Shown: positions 34,526 through 45,546, counted from the stretch's first letter. The stretch: DNA of 64,000 bases from Oceanispirochaeta crateris (GCF_008329965.1 NZ_CP036150.1:2108001-2172000), one strand, 5' to 3'. Made by a program: numbers and translations. Notes: generated by a model not told the origin, from the letters alone.

Positions 34526-35503
34526 TTATTCTGCAAAATGACAAGCGGTAAAGTGTTGCGGAGCAATTTCACGCATTAGCGGCTGCTCAACATTACAACG
34601 TTCAGTAGCGAGAGGACAGCGCAAAGAAAAAGGACATCCGGAGATTTTCATCGTATTTGATGGTATTTCTCCCTTTAATATGGTGCGCTGTTTCATATTA
34701 GAACCTTTGGAAAAATCGGGAATAGCCGAGAAGAGGGCCTTTGTATAGGGGTGTCGCGGTGTGGCAATAAGATCATCAGTGAGCGCATCTTCCACAATGT
34801 GACCCAAATACATGACACCAATACGATTTGAGATGTGCCGAACCACACTGATATCGTGGGTGATAAAGATCATGGTCAGCTTGAGTTCCCTCTGAATACG
34901 TTTTAAAAGATTCAATATCTGGGCCTGAATCGAAACATCCAGGGCTGAAACCGGTTCATCACAAATTACGATTTTGGGATTCATAATCAACGCCCGTGCC
35001 AGGCCGATTCTCTGTCGCTGTCCACCTGAGAATTCATGAGGAAATCTAAAATAGTGTTCCGGCTGTAGCCCCACGGTCTCTAATATAGCAAACACTTTTT
35101 CTTGCCGTTCTTTGACATCTCCGATTTTATGAATAATAAGGGGCTCCTCCAAAAGAGAACCTACACGCTTACGGGGGTTAAGTGAAGAAAATGGATCCTG
35201 AAACACAAGTTGTAAATCTCTTCGGTACAAGCGAAATTCCTTAGAATCAAGGGCCATCAAATTGGTTCCCTGATAAAGGACTTTACCGCCGTCACTCCCG
35301 TTTAATCCCAATATTGTACGACCTACAGTCGTTTTTCCTGAACCACTTTCTCCAACAAGGCCATACGTTTGCCCCTCATACAGGTTAAAGGATACGTCAT
35401 TCACAGCATGTACATAGGCAACGGCTCCGCCAAGGCGTCCCATAGAACCATAGATGGGAAACTTTTTCTGCAGAGATTTTACCTGTAAAATGGGTTCACT
35501 CAT
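34526..35503 (-). CDS. Oligopeptide/dipeptide ABC transporter ATPase (OppF/DppF type)
   Basis: A 325-residue ATPase: Walker A GLVGESGSGKTT, Q-loop FQDPFSSLNPRKR, signature EFSGGQRQRIGLARAL, Walker B VICDEPVSALD, H-loop ITHDISVV. The C-terminal oligopeptide-family extension has the cysteines of GCPFSLRCPLATERC, which bind a 4Fe-4S cluster in several OppD/F proteins. ATG 35503 is used because GGAGGAAG precedes it; it overlaps the end of the upstream ATPase gene by eight bases. Confidence 0.93.
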   Translation of the reverse strand: MSEPILQVKSLQKKFPIYGSMGRLGGAVAYVHAVNDVSFNLYEGQTYGLVGESGSGKTTVGRTILGLNGSDGGKVLYQGTNLMALDSKEFRLYRRDLQLVFQDPFSSLNPRKRVGSLLEEPLIIHKIGDVKERQEKVFAILETVGLQPEHYFRFPHEFSGGQRQRIGLARALIMNPKIVICDEPVSALDVSIQAQILNLLKRIQRELKLTMIFITHDISVVRHISNRIGVMYLGHIVEDALTDDLIATPRHPYTKALFSAIPDFSKGSNMKQRTILKGEIPSNTMKISGCPFSLRCPLATERCNVEQPLMREIAPQHFTACHFAE

Positions 35504-36536
35504 TTCTTCCTCCAACACCCTTATCCAGACAGGCAATTTCCCGGAAGTGCCAGCATTTTACTCGGTGATCGTCAAACCCTGTCTCAGTGAGTGGTGGCTC
35601 CTGGGTAAAACATTTTTGATCTGCCCATTCACAGCGCGTACAAAAATGGCAACCCTCGGGTACATTAAAAAGAGAGGGAACAGTTCCTTTAATGACATAG
35701 AGTTCTTTGCCGCGTTCACCTTCCATACGGGGAATAGAACGAATGAGCCCTATTGTGTAGGGGTGTAATGGCTGTGTAAATAAAACTTCTGTAGAGGTCT
35801 CTTCCACAATTTGACCAAGGTACATAACCCGCACACTGTCACAAATCTTTGTAACCACACCGAGGTCGTGTGAAATAAAAAGAACTGCCATACCAAGTTT
35901 TTTGTTAAGATCAACAATCAACTCCAGGATTTGTGCTTGTATTGTAACATCGAGAGCCGTAGTCGGCTCATCGGCAATCAACAGTTTGGGTTCACAGGCC
36001 AGTGCCATAGCAATCATCACACGTTGCTGCATCCCTCCGGAAAGTTCATGGGGATATTGATTGGCACAGCGGGCAGGATCCGGAATACCTGTCAGCTCAA
36101 GCAACTCTATGGTGCGAGACAAAGCCTGTTTTTTTTTCATGGACTTGTGCAGAATAAGCACTTCTTCAATTTGATTCGCGACCGTATATACAGGGTTTAA
36201 TGAAGTTAATGGATCTTGAAAAATAACTGCAATATCATTGCCCCGGAGGGTATGTAAATCTTTTAGATTCATTTTTAATATATCAATATCACGAAACATC
36301 ACCTGTCCATCATATATAACAGGATCTGTATGCTCTAATAAGCGAAGAATAGTCTGACTCATGACACTCTTTCCACAGCCACTCTCTCCGACAATTCCTA
36401 CAATTTCACCAGGATTAACAGAAAAACTGACATTATCCACCGCTGTCACACGTCCCCGGTCAGTCTCAAACTGTACCTTGAGATTCTTTACATTGAGTAG
36501 GGGTGTTTTCTCGTTTTGCTTCATATTTGATTTCAT
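35496..36536 (-). CDS. Oligopeptide/dipeptide ABC transporter ATPase (OppD/DppD type)
   Basis: A 346-residue ATPase paired with the OppF-type subunit: Walker A GIVGESGCGKSV, Q-loop FQDPLTSLNPVYT, signature HELSGGMQQRVMIAMAL, Walker B LIADEPTTALD, H-loop ISHDLGVV. The C-terminal extension includes FCTRCEWADQKC, again an iron-sulfur-type cysteine set. Two in-frame ATG codons (36536 and 36524) are possible starts. It lies 15 bases after the permease gene. Confidence 0.93.
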   Translation of the reverse strand: MKSNMKQNEKTPLLNVKNLKVQFETDRGRVTAVDNVSFSVNPGEIVGIVGESGCGKSVMSQTILRLLEHTDPVIYDGQVMFRDIDILKMNLKDLHTLRGNDIAVIFQDPLTSLNPVYTVANQIEEVLILHKSMKKKQALSRTIELLELTGIPDPARCANQYPHELSGGMQQRVMIAMALACEPKLLIADEPTTALDVTIQAQILELIVDLNKKLGMAVLFISHDLGVVTKICDSVRVMYLGQIVEETSTEVLFTQPLHPYTIGLIRSIPRMEGERGKELYVIKGTVPSLFNVPEGCHFCTRCEWADQKCFTQEPPLTETGFDDHRVKCWHFREIACLDKGVGGRNE

Positions 36537-36551
36537 CTTATTAATAGCTCT

Positions 36552-37445
36552 CTACCTCTTCTTTGTATGAGGATCAAAGAAATCCCGCAGCCCATCACCA
36601 AGAAGATTTAGGCTTAAGACTGAAAGAATCAACATAATTCCGGGCATAACCGCTACCCACCAGGCCTTATGAATGACGAGCTTGCTCTCTTGCAAAATAT
36701 TACCCCAACTGGGTTCAGGGGCAGGGATTCCCGCACCCAGAAAGCTCAATGCAGCCTCTGACAATATAGCACTGGCAAATACAAATGTAGCCTGTATCAG
36801 TAGGGGTGAAAGAACATTGGGAGCAATATTTAACCACAAAATACGCAGATGACCTGCCCCCTGAATATAAACGGCCTCTATATATGCCTGTTCACGGACA
36901 ACAATAGCACTGGATCGCACCACTCTGGCAATGCTTGGTGTAAACACCACAGTCAGTGCAATCACAACATTCCATATTGACGCACCTAAAGCCGCCATAA
37001 GGGCAATAGCCAACAAGATACCTGGAATGGCAATCAGGCCATCACATATGCGCATAAAAATATGATCAAGTGGTTTAAAGTAGCTGGCGTATAATCCAAT
37101 TGCCAAGCCGAATATTGAAGACAATGCAGAAACAGCAAGCCCGACAGTCATTGAAACCCGGGCACCGTACATAACACGGCTCAGGAGGTCTCTGCCAAAT
37201 CCATCAGTACCCAAAAAATGTTCCGGGCTGGGTAAAGTTAAGCGCTCGGTTACTTTCATGGCATAGGGATCGCTGGGAGCCAGAACAGGAGCGAATATAG
37301 CTATCAGAACCATTAGGGTAAGAATGACAATGCCTATCATCAAACTACGATTAGTCCGCAGTTTGAGCCACATCAGTTGTCGTTGTTCTTTTAGTAAGCG
37401 GCTTCTTATATCTTTTGTGCTTTCTTTTTGATTTACATTCTGCAT
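36552..37445 (-). CDS. Peptide ABC transporter permease (OppC/DppC type)
   Basis: A 297-residue inner-membrane permease with an N-terminal TM (LMIGIVILTLMVLIAIFAPVL), the periplasmic segment HFLGTDGFGRDLLSRVMYGAR shared by DppC-like subunits (key part GTDGFGRDLLS), five further helices and the EAA coupling loop (YIEAVYIQGAGHLRI). The ATG at 37445 follows the upstream stop by ten bases; a longer start would overlap it. Confidence 0.92.
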   Translation of the reverse strand: MQNVNQKESTKDIRSRLLKEQRQLMWLKLRTNRSLMIGIVILTLMVLIAIFAPVLAPSDPYAMKVTERLTLPSPEHFLGTDGFGRDLLSRVMYGARVSMTVGLAVSALSSIFGLAIGLYASYFKPLDHIFMRICDGLIAIPGILLAIALMAALGASIWNVVIALTVVFTPSIARVVRSSAIVVREQAYIEAVYIQGAGHLRILWLNIAPNVLSPLLIQATFVFASAILSEAALSFLGAGIPAPEPSWGNILQESKLVIHKAWWVAVMPGIMLILSVLSLNLLGDGLRDFFDPHTKKR

Positions 37446-37455
37446 AAATAATCCA

Positions 37456-38406
37456 TCACTTTCTATCGAGTCGTACACGTGGGTCAATCAGGCCATACAT
37501 CAGGTCGACAATCAGGTTAACAGCCACATAAATCAAAGTGATAAACAGTACAACACCTTGGATGACCGCAATATCCCGGCGGGTGATAGAGTTAAGCACC
37601 AACTGACCCATACCGGGGATATTAAAAAGGGATTCCACAACCACAGCACCTGTAACTAAAGTCCCAAAGCTTTGACCTAACACTGTCAGGATAGGCAAAC
37701 CGGCATTTTTGAGTGCATGTTTTAATAGTACAATTTGTTCTTTTAAACCTTTTGCCCGGGCAGTTTTGATAAAGTTGTTATAAAGGACATCCAGCATAGA
37801 AGATCGCGTCATTCGGGTAATGAGCGCTGCCTGAACCATCCCCAAGGATAAAGCAGGCAAAATCATATAGCGCAAATGCGTCCAGATCCCCATATCTAGA
37901 GAACGGTATCCTGCTACGGGGAGCCATCCAAGTTGAACACTAAAAATCAACATTAAGAAAAGCCCCAGCAAAAATCCGGGAATAGCCATACCCAATAAAG
38001 CCAAAATCATTAAGGTGGAGTCGAAAACAGTGCCCCTCTTATGTGCAGCGAGAATACCAAAAGGTATTGCAATAAAGACTGCGATGATCTGTGCCAGTAT
38101 AGCCAAACTCAGAGTAGGTGGAAAGTGTTCTTTAATGGCCACACTAACAGGCTGTTTCATAAAAATTGAGTCACCCAAATCGCCTTTTAGCACATTGGAT
38201 ACCCACGAAAAGTACTGGATATGAATTGGTCTGTTAAATCCCATCTGATCATTTAGAATTTCGATTTCTTCCGGCGTAGCCTCCATACCCAGTAAAGTGG
38301 CAGCAGGACTACCAGGAGTAATATGCACAATCAAAAAAATCACAATGGATACGACAAAAAGTACCGGAATTAGAGAAAGCAGCCTTTTGGATATGTATAC
38401 AATCAA
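37456..38406 (-). CDS. Peptide ABC transporter permease (OppB/DppB type)
   Basis: A 316-residue permease with six helices. N-terminal YISKRLLSLIPVLFVVSIVI and HITPGSPAATLLG are typical of DppB-like subunits; the EAA loop reads FIKTARAKGLKEQIVLLKHA and the C-terminus has VVVESLFNIPGMGQL. It begins with TTG at 38406 behind GAGGG. A hairpin lies between it and the binding-protein gene upstream. Confidence 0.92.
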   Translation of the reverse strand: MIVYISKRLLSLIPVLFVVSIVIFLIVHITPGSPAATLLGMEATPEEIEILNDQMGFNRPIHIQYFSWVSNVLKGDLGDSIFMKQPVSVAIKEHFPPTLSLAILAQIIAVFIAIPFGILAAHKRGTVFDSTLMILALLGMAIPGFLLGLFLMLIFSVQLGWLPVAGYRSLDMGIWTHLRYMILPALSLGMVQAALITRMTRSSMLDVLYNNFIKTARAKGLKEQIVLLKHALKNAGLPILTVLGQSFGTLVTGAVVVESLFNIPGMGQLVLNSITRRDIAVIQGVVLFITLIYVAVNLIVDLMYGLIDPRVRLDRK

Positions 38407-38442
38407 CGTAATCCCTCATTTCTTATATAGATATTTAGGAAG

Positions 38443-38470
38443 AGGGCTCATACAATTGTAAAAGCCCTCT
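38443..38470 (-). terminator. Hairpin between binding-protein and permease genes (operon 1)
   Basis: GAGGGCT (38443-38449) pairs with AGCCCTC (38464-38470), 14-base loop, no strong T-run on the minus strand. Such intercistronic hairpins often leave more mRNA for the abundant binding protein than for the permeases. Confidence 0.6.
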
Positions 38471-38496
38471 AGTTTATTATATTTGAAAAATTGTTT

Positions 38497-40071
38497 TCAC
38501 TCAGAAACAACAGCATTCCAGTAGATAGGAAGATCAAAAAACACAAAATTACTAACATTACTACTGGTAGCCATTGCATCATTGTAATGGCCTATTGCTG
38601 TAGAAGATCCGAACTCATACATAAATTGCTGCAGATCACTCCAAGCCTTCCTGGCAGTTTCATTGTCAGCCGCCCCTCGCATGGCAGCCACAGCAGTAGC
38701 GACTTCTGGAACATCAAATCCGGCCCATGTGGGATTAAGCACCAGGTGCATTGGAGGAATAATCTGATAACCATTACTGGTTATAAAAAGATCCCATTGG
38801 CTAAAATCAACCCGGGCCTTCATGAAGGAGGGAAAATCGAGGGACAAAACTTCTGCTGTAAAGCCCGCCTGCCGAAGTTGTTCTTGTACTACAAGAGTCG
38901 CAGTATACATCTCCTGATAATCGGGAGTTGTCAGCAACTTGATGGTCTCACCGGTATATCCGGCTTCTGAAGCCAGCTTTTTGGCTTTATCGGGATTTTT
39001 CTGGTTATAATATTCAGCCCCTGAATTTACGGCCCATTGTGGTTGATTTACATTCATATAACCGGGAGCAAGGGTAAAGAGTTCCTTGTCAGAAAAACTT
39101 GCAAGCATAATTTCATCCATGTTGAGTGCAGCCAGGATTGCCTGCCGCATCTTAACATCACTAAGCACACCCTCTTTGATATTTAAAAATGCATTCATTG
39201 ACCCGCTTGGCTGAGAATACAGGGTCACATTCTGATCATTCATCAGATCCTCATAATTCTCAAGGGGAACGCTTTCACAGACATCGTATTCACCGGTTTT
39301 TACACCTGCAATTCGGGTTGAATGATCGGATACAACATAGAAATACAGGTTAGGAGTAGCTGCTTCCTTTCGTCCTGAGTAGGCACTTGGTTTGCTATCG
39401 ATCATAGTATAGTCATCATATTTAACCAGATGAATGTACTGATCCTGTTTCCATTCCTGAAACTTATACGGACCGGTGCCGATATACTCCTGAACACCTT
39501 CTGGAGTGGCAGCCTCAATAACTTCTTTTGGCATTATTACCGGAAAGAAAGTACGTGTAGAAATAATAGTCAGGACATCGCTTGTAGGCTCAGGAACTGT
39601 CATTGTGACTGTGAAGTCATCTACTTTTTCAAATACAGAACCGCCAAGTAAAGACTTACCACGGGATGAAACTTCCAGCCAACGGTTCATAGACGAGACG
39701 ACGTCATCAGCAGTCATAAGCTTTCCATTGTGGAATTTGACCCCTTGCCGTAGATTAAAGGTGTATACTAAACCGTCGTCGCTGACTGTATAGCTTTCTG
39801 CTAATTCTGGAGTAGGCTCATAATCCATATTCATTGTATAAAGCTGTTCGAATAGGTTGCCACTGATGGTTAGTGAAACTTCTGAAGAAGTCAAAGCACC
39901 ATCCAGGGTTGGCGGCTGTGCCGTAATAGCAATATTAAGGGTATCCTTGTAAGTGGGTGCTGCCGCTACATCCATGGTACTGCTACTTTCATCTTTTCCG
40001 CCACATGCGGATAGAATCATTGCTATCCCCAGTACTCCAGCAAGTATTCTAATACTTCTCCAGTTTCTCAT
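38497..40071 (-). CDS. Solute-binding lipoprotein, family 5 (peptide/nickel type)
   Basis: A 524-residue family 5 binding protein, first gene of operon 1. The lipobox is MILSACGGKDESS (acylated Cys about 23). Family landmarks include LAESYTVSDDGLVYTFNLRQ and GVKFHNGKLMTADDVVSSMN, the usual signature near residue 100, and IGTGPYKFQEW. Ligands in this family are peptides, nickel, heme or sugars; none can be assigned. AGGAG precedes the ATG. Confidence 0.92.
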   Translation of the reverse strand: MRNWRSIRILAGVLGIAMILSACGGKDESSSTMDVAAAPTYKDTLNIAITAQPPTLDGALTSSEVSLTISGNLFEQLYTMNMDYEPTPELAESYTVSDDGLVYTFNLRQGVKFHNGKLMTADDVVSSMNRWLEVSSRGKSLLGGSVFEKVDDFTVTMTVPEPTSDVLTIISTRTFFPVIMPKEVIEAATPEGVQEYIGTGPYKFQEWKQDQYIHLVKYDDYTMIDSKPSAYSGRKEAATPNLYFYVVSDHSTRIAGVKTGEYDVCESVPLENYEDLMNDQNVTLYSQPSGSMNAFLNIKEGVLSDVKMRQAILAALNMDEIMLASFSDKELFTLAPGYMNVNQPQWAVNSGAEYYNQKNPDKAKKLASEAGYTGETIKLLTTPDYQEMYTATLVVQEQLRQAGFTAEVLSLDFPSFMKARVDFSQWDLFITSNGYQIIPPMHLVLNPTWAGFDVPEVATAVAAMRGAADNETARKAWSDLQQFMYEFGSSTAIGHYNDAMATSSNVSNFVFFDLPIYWNAVVSE

Positions 40072-40757
40072 AAACCACTCCTTCCTTCTGCGTTTTATAT
40101 TGAATCGCCAATTGTATGTGATGAATTGCCTCTTAGATTACCCGTATATTTATAACATTATAATCTCTTCGGTCATTAAATTACTTTTTTTTATTTATAA
40201 TAAATCATTATGAATAACATTAACTCTATATATGGATAATAAATAATTGTTCAATATGAGTCCGGATGACTTGTATCAAAAATAGATAGAATCAACAGAT
40301 TATTACAAAAAGGTAGTTTTTTCATAGTTTGTTACTTTTCTGGATGATACCCAATAAAGAAATTCATCCTTTATTCTTTATACTACGACCTCCGGAATTC
40401 CAGGTCTCTATAACGGAACATACAGAACCGAAAATGCCTGAATCCTGTCCTTTGGTCTATTTAACTAATGTAGAATTGTATCATTCTGATGCTGATGCCT
40501 CTTTAAAGGTAAAATCAGAGATGTAAACAAGATTTAATACTGAAAGAATTTCTAGCTATAAATCGAGGACTCACCCCGCCCTCCAAAACGGTCTTTTGCA
40601 AATGGGAATTCGCATTCCCGAGCATTAAAGCGTAACATACTCATAGTCAGCTGATTTTTAATTATACAAAACCATGATAAATCTATAATATAAAAACAAC
40701 AAATGAATCTTGGAGTGATTCTCCCTGCTTTATTGACTAAAATGAGAACTAGAGACT
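40072..40757. other. 686-base divergent intergenic region
   Basis: Contains the promoters of the binding-protein operon (leftward) and of the 825-residue protein (rightward). One small frame at 40329-40526 has no Shine-Dalgarno and no recognisable content. A small palindrome GGGAATTCGCATTCCC lies near 40601-40616. No RNA gene or insertion sequence was seen. Confidence 0.5.
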
Positions 40758-43235
40758 ATGAAAAGTATTGACTTAACGAAGAAACGAATAAAACAAACCA
40801 TACCTAGCGGCATTGTCATAATACTGCAGGGAACTCAATGCAAATCTTTTAATATACTTCATTCGGGAATGGTTGAGGTCCTCTATGCTGAGAACGTACA
40901 AGAAAGGTCAGCCCCTGAGGCTATAATTGATATGAGTCTCCGCATAGGACTTGTAAAAAGTGAAGCAATGATTGGTATAACTGGTCTCTTGAGTTTAAAT
41001 GATGACTATACCATTTCCATTCGTACTGTTTCAGAATGCATGATCAGCACCCACCCCATGGACAGGGAGGAGTTCATTTCACAAATTCATCAGGACCTAT
41101 CTCTCAATTTCAAAATTTTAAGAGATCTCTGCACCAGAATTGAATCCGCTTTGTACCTCTTTAAAAACTATAAATACCTTTGGCATAAATATGCATCCAT
41201 TGCTGATTCTATAGCTCTGGGTATACCGGGTACATCATTGTCTGTTGGTGAGATAAAGAACCGAAACCAAGCAGAACTGAAAGAATATTCCGCGTACCTC
41301 AAGGCTTTGATAACAGAAGATGATCAAGCTCTTCTTCCTAAATCATGGGATTACAATCTATTCCTGGGTGAAATACAAAATAGACTCAAACTCTATGAAA
41401 ACCATGACAAGACACAGGCAGAGAAACTAATTGATTATCCTCAATTCCTGTTCATTAAAAGACTGATTCAAAAAAATGAGAAGATCCTGAACGCCTTATT
41501 CGCAAAAGATGACCCCACGAACCAGTATGTATTCGATTTTTTAGGCCGGACTATTGAAAGTATTTTTAAAGCCAATATCAAATTGACTGCTGAAATCAAG
41601 GAACTCATTGAAATGATCTATTCCGATAAGGGATGGGCCGTACAAGCAATCTCGGGGTCAAAAAACAGCGACCCTCAAAAAAGAAATTTTTTACACTTCC
41701 TGGCAAAATTCAGCTGGCGTTGCAGGAAAGATACTATGACCCTTTTAGGAATAGATATTTTTACAGAATTTAGAGTCTTTTCCGCATTAAAGAATTTCAA
41801 GAATTTCATTATACCGGAAGAAGATAAGCTTATAAAGTCCGGTTCAGCCGCAGAAACTTCGGGAATACAAAAGCGTCTGGCCAAATATAACAATCTACTT
41901 CCAAAGATTTTGGAATTCTCATGTATGTCTGATGAATTTAATGAAGAATTTCAAACTCTAATGGATCAGTTATTAAAAGCAGAAAAAAAACATGGAAGTG
42001 ATTCGAGCCTTCAAAAAATCAGGGACAGCATCTCTTTAAAATACTGGCAACTTTATGAAGCTTGTTTCCTAAAAGTCATAGACTCGGATCTTAAAGGTTT
42101 TATTCCTGGAATCATGCTCCACTTTGGAGTCATAGATGAACGATTCCTGACAAATGAGGACCTCCTCACCCTTGATAGCTTCTATGCAAATAATCTCTTT
42201 AACGATGATGAGATTCCAGTGATGACCCTTCCTTACTTTCTTGAAAAAATCTACAAGTCTGAGATCCCGGCCTCAATGACCGAAATGGGAGATCTTTTCA
42301 AGACGATACTGAAATCTCAGGAAAAGTTGACAAAAAAAGAGCGGGAAAATACCTATATTTATAAAGATTTACCTGAAGACAGAGTACGCTTCGAAATCAG
42401 GAAGATTGCCGGAGAACTATCAAAGATGCTCTTTGGAAACAAGAAGAAAGCTCTTCCATTTCTATGCAGTGAAACCCTGTCTGGAAATATGAAACGATTC
42501 TTTATTAACCCGGATTCCTTCATTGAGATTGTGCAAAAATACCGGCAGAGAGATTTCTCTCTTTTTTACAGAGAAGTATTATTCAAACACAAACTGGGTT
42601 CTGATTTTATTCAAACTGAAGTGGTACCGAACTTTATTTTCTACCCTAGCTTTGGTACCAGGGCAATCATGTGGCAGGAAATGGATAGCAACAACAAAAA
42701 CAGTGCAGGCAGAATATTCTTTCCCCTCTTCTTTTCCGAGAAACTAAAGGATACTATCCTCACACAGTTGGCCTATTTCCGCTGGGAACTGCAAAAAAGC
42801 ATTGCAGGATACAATTGGACTGATCCTGTAGAAGGCGGCCTTGTAGGAGTATACTACGATTATATCCGCTACTTTAAAAAGAATCCGAATATCACCCCCG
42901 AGGCCAAGGAACGGCTGGAAGAATTCGTCAAGAAAACCAATTCTGATAAGGATCGTTTTACCAAAGAATATAGTATGTGGGTTGAGCATGAATACCATGG
43001 GAAAATGCGCCTGAACAACTATGTACGTGATATTTTTTACCGCTACTGTCCTTTTCCTAGAAAGAAACGGGAAGAAATGTCACAAAAACCTTCCTTTTCA
43101 ATTATGGAAAATAAGTTTCAGAACCGCCGCCAGAAAGAGCTCCTAAAACTAAAATCCAAAGCGATCAAGTTTGAAAAGAAAAAAACTCCCCTTCCCGTTG
43201 AAATAGACAACTATAGAAATTTTCTGGAGTTGTAA
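40758..43235 (+). CDS. Large protein with N-terminal cyclic-nucleotide-binding-like fold, function unknown
   Basis: An 825-residue soluble protein. Residues about 1-110 look like a cNMP-binding (CRP-like) beta-roll: IPSGIVIILQGTQCKSFNIL, HSGMVEVLY, SEAMIGITGLLSL, IRTVSECMI. The remaining ~700 residues are mainly helical, with no catalytic motif, DNA-binding domain or membrane segment that I can recognise; the C-terminal end is strongly basic (RRQKELLKLKSKAIKFEKKK). Proteins of this layout are, from memory, seen in spirochaetes, but that was not checked. It is flanked by two peptide-transport operons and followed by a chemoreceptor. Confidence 0.75.
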   Translation: MKSIDLTKKRIKQTIPSGIVIILQGTQCKSFNILHSGMVEVLYAENVQERSAPEAIIDMSLRIGLVKSEAMIGITGLLSLNDDYTISIRTVSECMISTHPMDREEFISQIHQDLSLNFKILRDLCTRIESALYLFKNYKYLWHKYASIADSIALGIPGTSLSVGEIKNRNQAELKEYSAYLKALITEDDQALLPKSWDYNLFLGEIQNRLKLYENHDKTQAEKLIDYPQFLFIKRLIQKNEKILNALFAKDDPTNQYVFDFLGRTIESIFKANIKLTAEIKELIEMIYSDKGWAVQAISGSKNSDPQKRNFLHFLAKFSWRCRKDTMTLLGIDIFTEFRVFSALKNFKNFIIPEEDKLIKSGSAAETSGIQKRLAKYNNLLPKILEFSCMSDEFNEEFQTLMDQLLKAEKKHGSDSSLQKIRDSISLKYWQLYEACFLKVIDSDLKGFIPGIMLHFGVIDERFLTNEDLLTLDSFYANNLFNDDEIPVMTLPYFLEKIYKSEIPASMTEMGDLFKTILKSQEKLTKKERENTYIYKDLPEDRVRFEIRKIAGELSKMLFGNKKKALPFLCSETLSGNMKRFFINPDSFIEIVQKYRQRDFSLFYREVLFKHKLGSDFIQTEVVPNFIFYPSFGTRAIMWQEMDSNNKNSAGRIFFPLFFSEKLKDTILTQLAYFRWELQKSIAGYNWTDPVEGGLVGVYYDYIRYFKKNPNITPEAKERLEEFVKKTNSDKDRFTKEYSMWVEHEYHGKMRLNNYVRDIFYRYCPFPRKKREEMSQKPSFSIMENKFQNRRQKELLKLKSKAIKFEKKKTPLPVEIDNYRNFLEL

Positions 43236-43573
43236 TGATTGAACAGTCATTTTGGGTCTGTTTGAAGATTCGAAATATCAATGAATTCAAAGCATTATAC
43301 TGATTGAATCTCAGCATATTACCACAAATGTATATTCAGTAGTATCCATGTATCTCCTGCCTTACATGATCAAAAGTACTCATAATTCTTTCTCATCGTA
43401 TTCCTCAGCTTTTACATAGATTACACAGATTTTACATTCTCTTGATGGATGAAAAATAGAAATGCAATAACCTGTGACACACAGAGAAACTATACAAAAC
43501 AAGCCTGTGGACAATAGAGGATCTAGGCCATAGGGCAATGCTGATCTGTTATAATTAATTAAAGGAGTTTCTT
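43236..43573. other. 338-base intergenic region
   Basis: AT-rich spacer before the chemoreceptor. No gene, RNA or clear terminator was recognised; AAAGGAG at 43561-43567 is the receptor's ribosome-binding site. Confidence 0.45.
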
Positions 43574-45352
43574 TTGAACAGTTTTTTCTCAATCAAATTC
43601 AGATTATACCTACTAATGGCTGTCTTTATTACGAATTCCTTAATCATTGGTATATTAGTCAATTCTTACCTGGGAATAATAAATAGGCACTGGAATCACT
43701 ACAATGCAGCTGTCGTTGATACAGAAGTTTATTTTGCCCAATTGGAATCAGCACTGGGTTATGGAGGAATGATTCATCATTTCAAAAACTATATATTGAG
43801 ACAGGATGCTGAATATATTGAAAAAGGAAATATCAGCTTCGAAAGCTTTAACCTGAGCCTTGATAAAATCTACAGCTCTCCCGAATTGACGAGTGAGGAA
43901 AAAACACACTTAGAAATCATAAAGAACACTATGACTGAGTATAGGAATGCCCTGCTCTCAGCAAAAAATTTATATGATCAGGGAAAAACTGTCAGTGAAA
44001 CTGACTCAATCATTTTAATAGATGATGCTCCGGCTTTAGCAGCGTTTACATGGTTTAAAGAGAACATTAAGCAAAACAAAGAATTTTTCCACGATGAGTT
44101 ATCCATAACAATAAATAAAGCTATTTATCAAACCGTGATCATACTGATAATCACAATGATATTTTTTCTTATATTTGCTTTTTGGATTTTATCATCCATT
44201 ACAAAACCTCTTTTATCAATACAACAAATTACGGACACCGTAGCAAAAGGGAACCTGAGCAAAAAAATAGATATGAATAAAAAGAATGAAATTGGGTCTA
44301 TTGCCAATAATTTTGATGCTGCTATCACAAGTTTGAGAACTCTGGTTAAGAGTGTAAAAATCAGTTCAAATGGCAGTCAGGAAATCAGCGAGAATCTCAA
44401 TTCACAAATGGTTCAAACAGCATCTGCTGTTAGCGAAATATCTGCGAATATCGAATCAATGGAACGTCAGTTTGAAAAATTGACTGATAGTATAGGGACA
44501 TCATCTTCTTCTTTAGAACAAATTGTCAGCAACATAGAAAGCTTGGCAGCTGAAATCACGGATCAGTCCAGTGCGGTAAGCCAATCCTCGGCGTCGGTAG
44601 AACAGATAAATGCATCGATAAAGAATGTTGCCTGTATTGCAGAAATGAAAATTCAGGCAGCTGGGAATCTTGTGGTCATAGCATCCGCCGGAGAAGAGGA
44701 AGTCTCCAGTACCAACTCACTGATAACAGATACTAGTAAATCTGTAGATGATATACTGGAAATGATCAATATTATTAATGATATAGCCTCTCAGACTAAT
44801 CTTCTGTCTATGAACGCGGCCATAGAAGCGGCTCATGCCGGTGATGCTGGCAAGGGATTTGCCGTTGTTGCCGATGAAATCAGAAAACTGGCTGAAAATA
44901 CAGCCGAAAACTCTAAAAGAATATCCAAGACGCTGACTCATATGGTAAATAATATCAATGAGACTCTATCACTGAGTAATAAAAGTGGGCTAACACTCGC
45001 CAATATCAATGATGAAGTCCGGGAAGTTATTTCTGCTTTTGAAGAAATTGCTAGAAGTACAGTTGAATTGTCTTCTGGCAGCAATGAGATTCTAAGCAGT
45101 TCAAATCATTTAAATGAGATAACTGAATCAATCCGACTCGAGTCCCAGGAAATGAATATTGGAGCCAAGGAGATCAACAAAGAATTGAAGTTGATAAAGG
45201 AAATATCTAAAAACTCTCTCAGTGGAATCAAAGAGATACGCTACGGTTCTAATGAGATTAATCAATCTGTAAATTTCATTCAGGAGATCAGCAAAGAAAA
45301 CACTGAAAATATCTCGAAGCTGATTCAGCAGATCAGTATCTTTACAACATAA
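43574..45352 (+). CDS. Methyl-accepting chemotaxis protein
   Basis: A 592-residue receptor with TM1 at about 10-31 and TM2 at about 184-208, enclosing a helical sensor domain of some 150 residues ([20 protein letters not shown] is distinctive). HAMP (about 208-260) and the signalling domain follow, with tip [20 protein letters not shown] and [18 protein letters not shown]. The start is TTG at 43574, behind AAAGGAG. Its position between two peptide-import operons suggests, but does not show, taxis toward their substrates. Confidence 0.93.
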   Translation: MNSFFSIKFRLYLLMAVFITNSLIIGILVNSYLGIINRHWNHYNAAVVDTEVYFAQLESALGYGGMIHHFKNYILRQDAEYIEKGNISFESFNLSLDKIYSSPELTSEEKTHLEIIKNTMTEYRNALLSAKNLYDQGKTVSETDSIILIDDAPALAAFTWFKENIKQNKEFFHDELSITINKAIYQTVIILIITMIFFLIFAFWILSSITKPLLSIQQITDTVAKGNLSKKIDMNKKNEIGSIANNFDAAITSLRTLVKSVKISSNGSQEISENLNSQMVQTASAVSEISANIESMERQFEKLTDSIGTSSSSLEQIVSNIESLAAEITDQSSAVSQSSASVEQINASIKNVACIAEMKIQAAGNLVVIASAGEEEVSSTNSLITDTSKSVDDILEMINIINDIASQTNLLSMNAAIEAAHAGDAGKGFAVVADEIRKLAENTAENSKRISKTLTHMVNNINETLSLSNKSGLTLANINDEVREVISAFEEIARSTVELSSGSNEILSSSNHLNEITESIRLESQEMNIGAKEINKELKLIKEISKNSLSGIKEIRYGSNEINQSVNFIQEISKENTENISKLIQQISIFTT

Positions 45353-45546
45353 TCAGAAGCACCCCCCAAAGGCTGAATGCTTCAATGTAAGCGGTACAGA
45401 TCCATTTTTTATTCAATCTTCAAAAATAGCCTTGTTAATTATTGATGATATTGTTTAAACTTTGTTCTCTCACATAACATAATTGATTTTATTTATGTGC
45501 ATTGTTTTATCATTTATATACATTGGTTTTAGGTTGATTTAAACAG

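Noticed and set aside
40329-40526. 65-codon frame in the divergent intergenic region
   Set aside because: No ribosome site, no recognisable content and no neighbour relation; kept only as a note in the intergenic entry.
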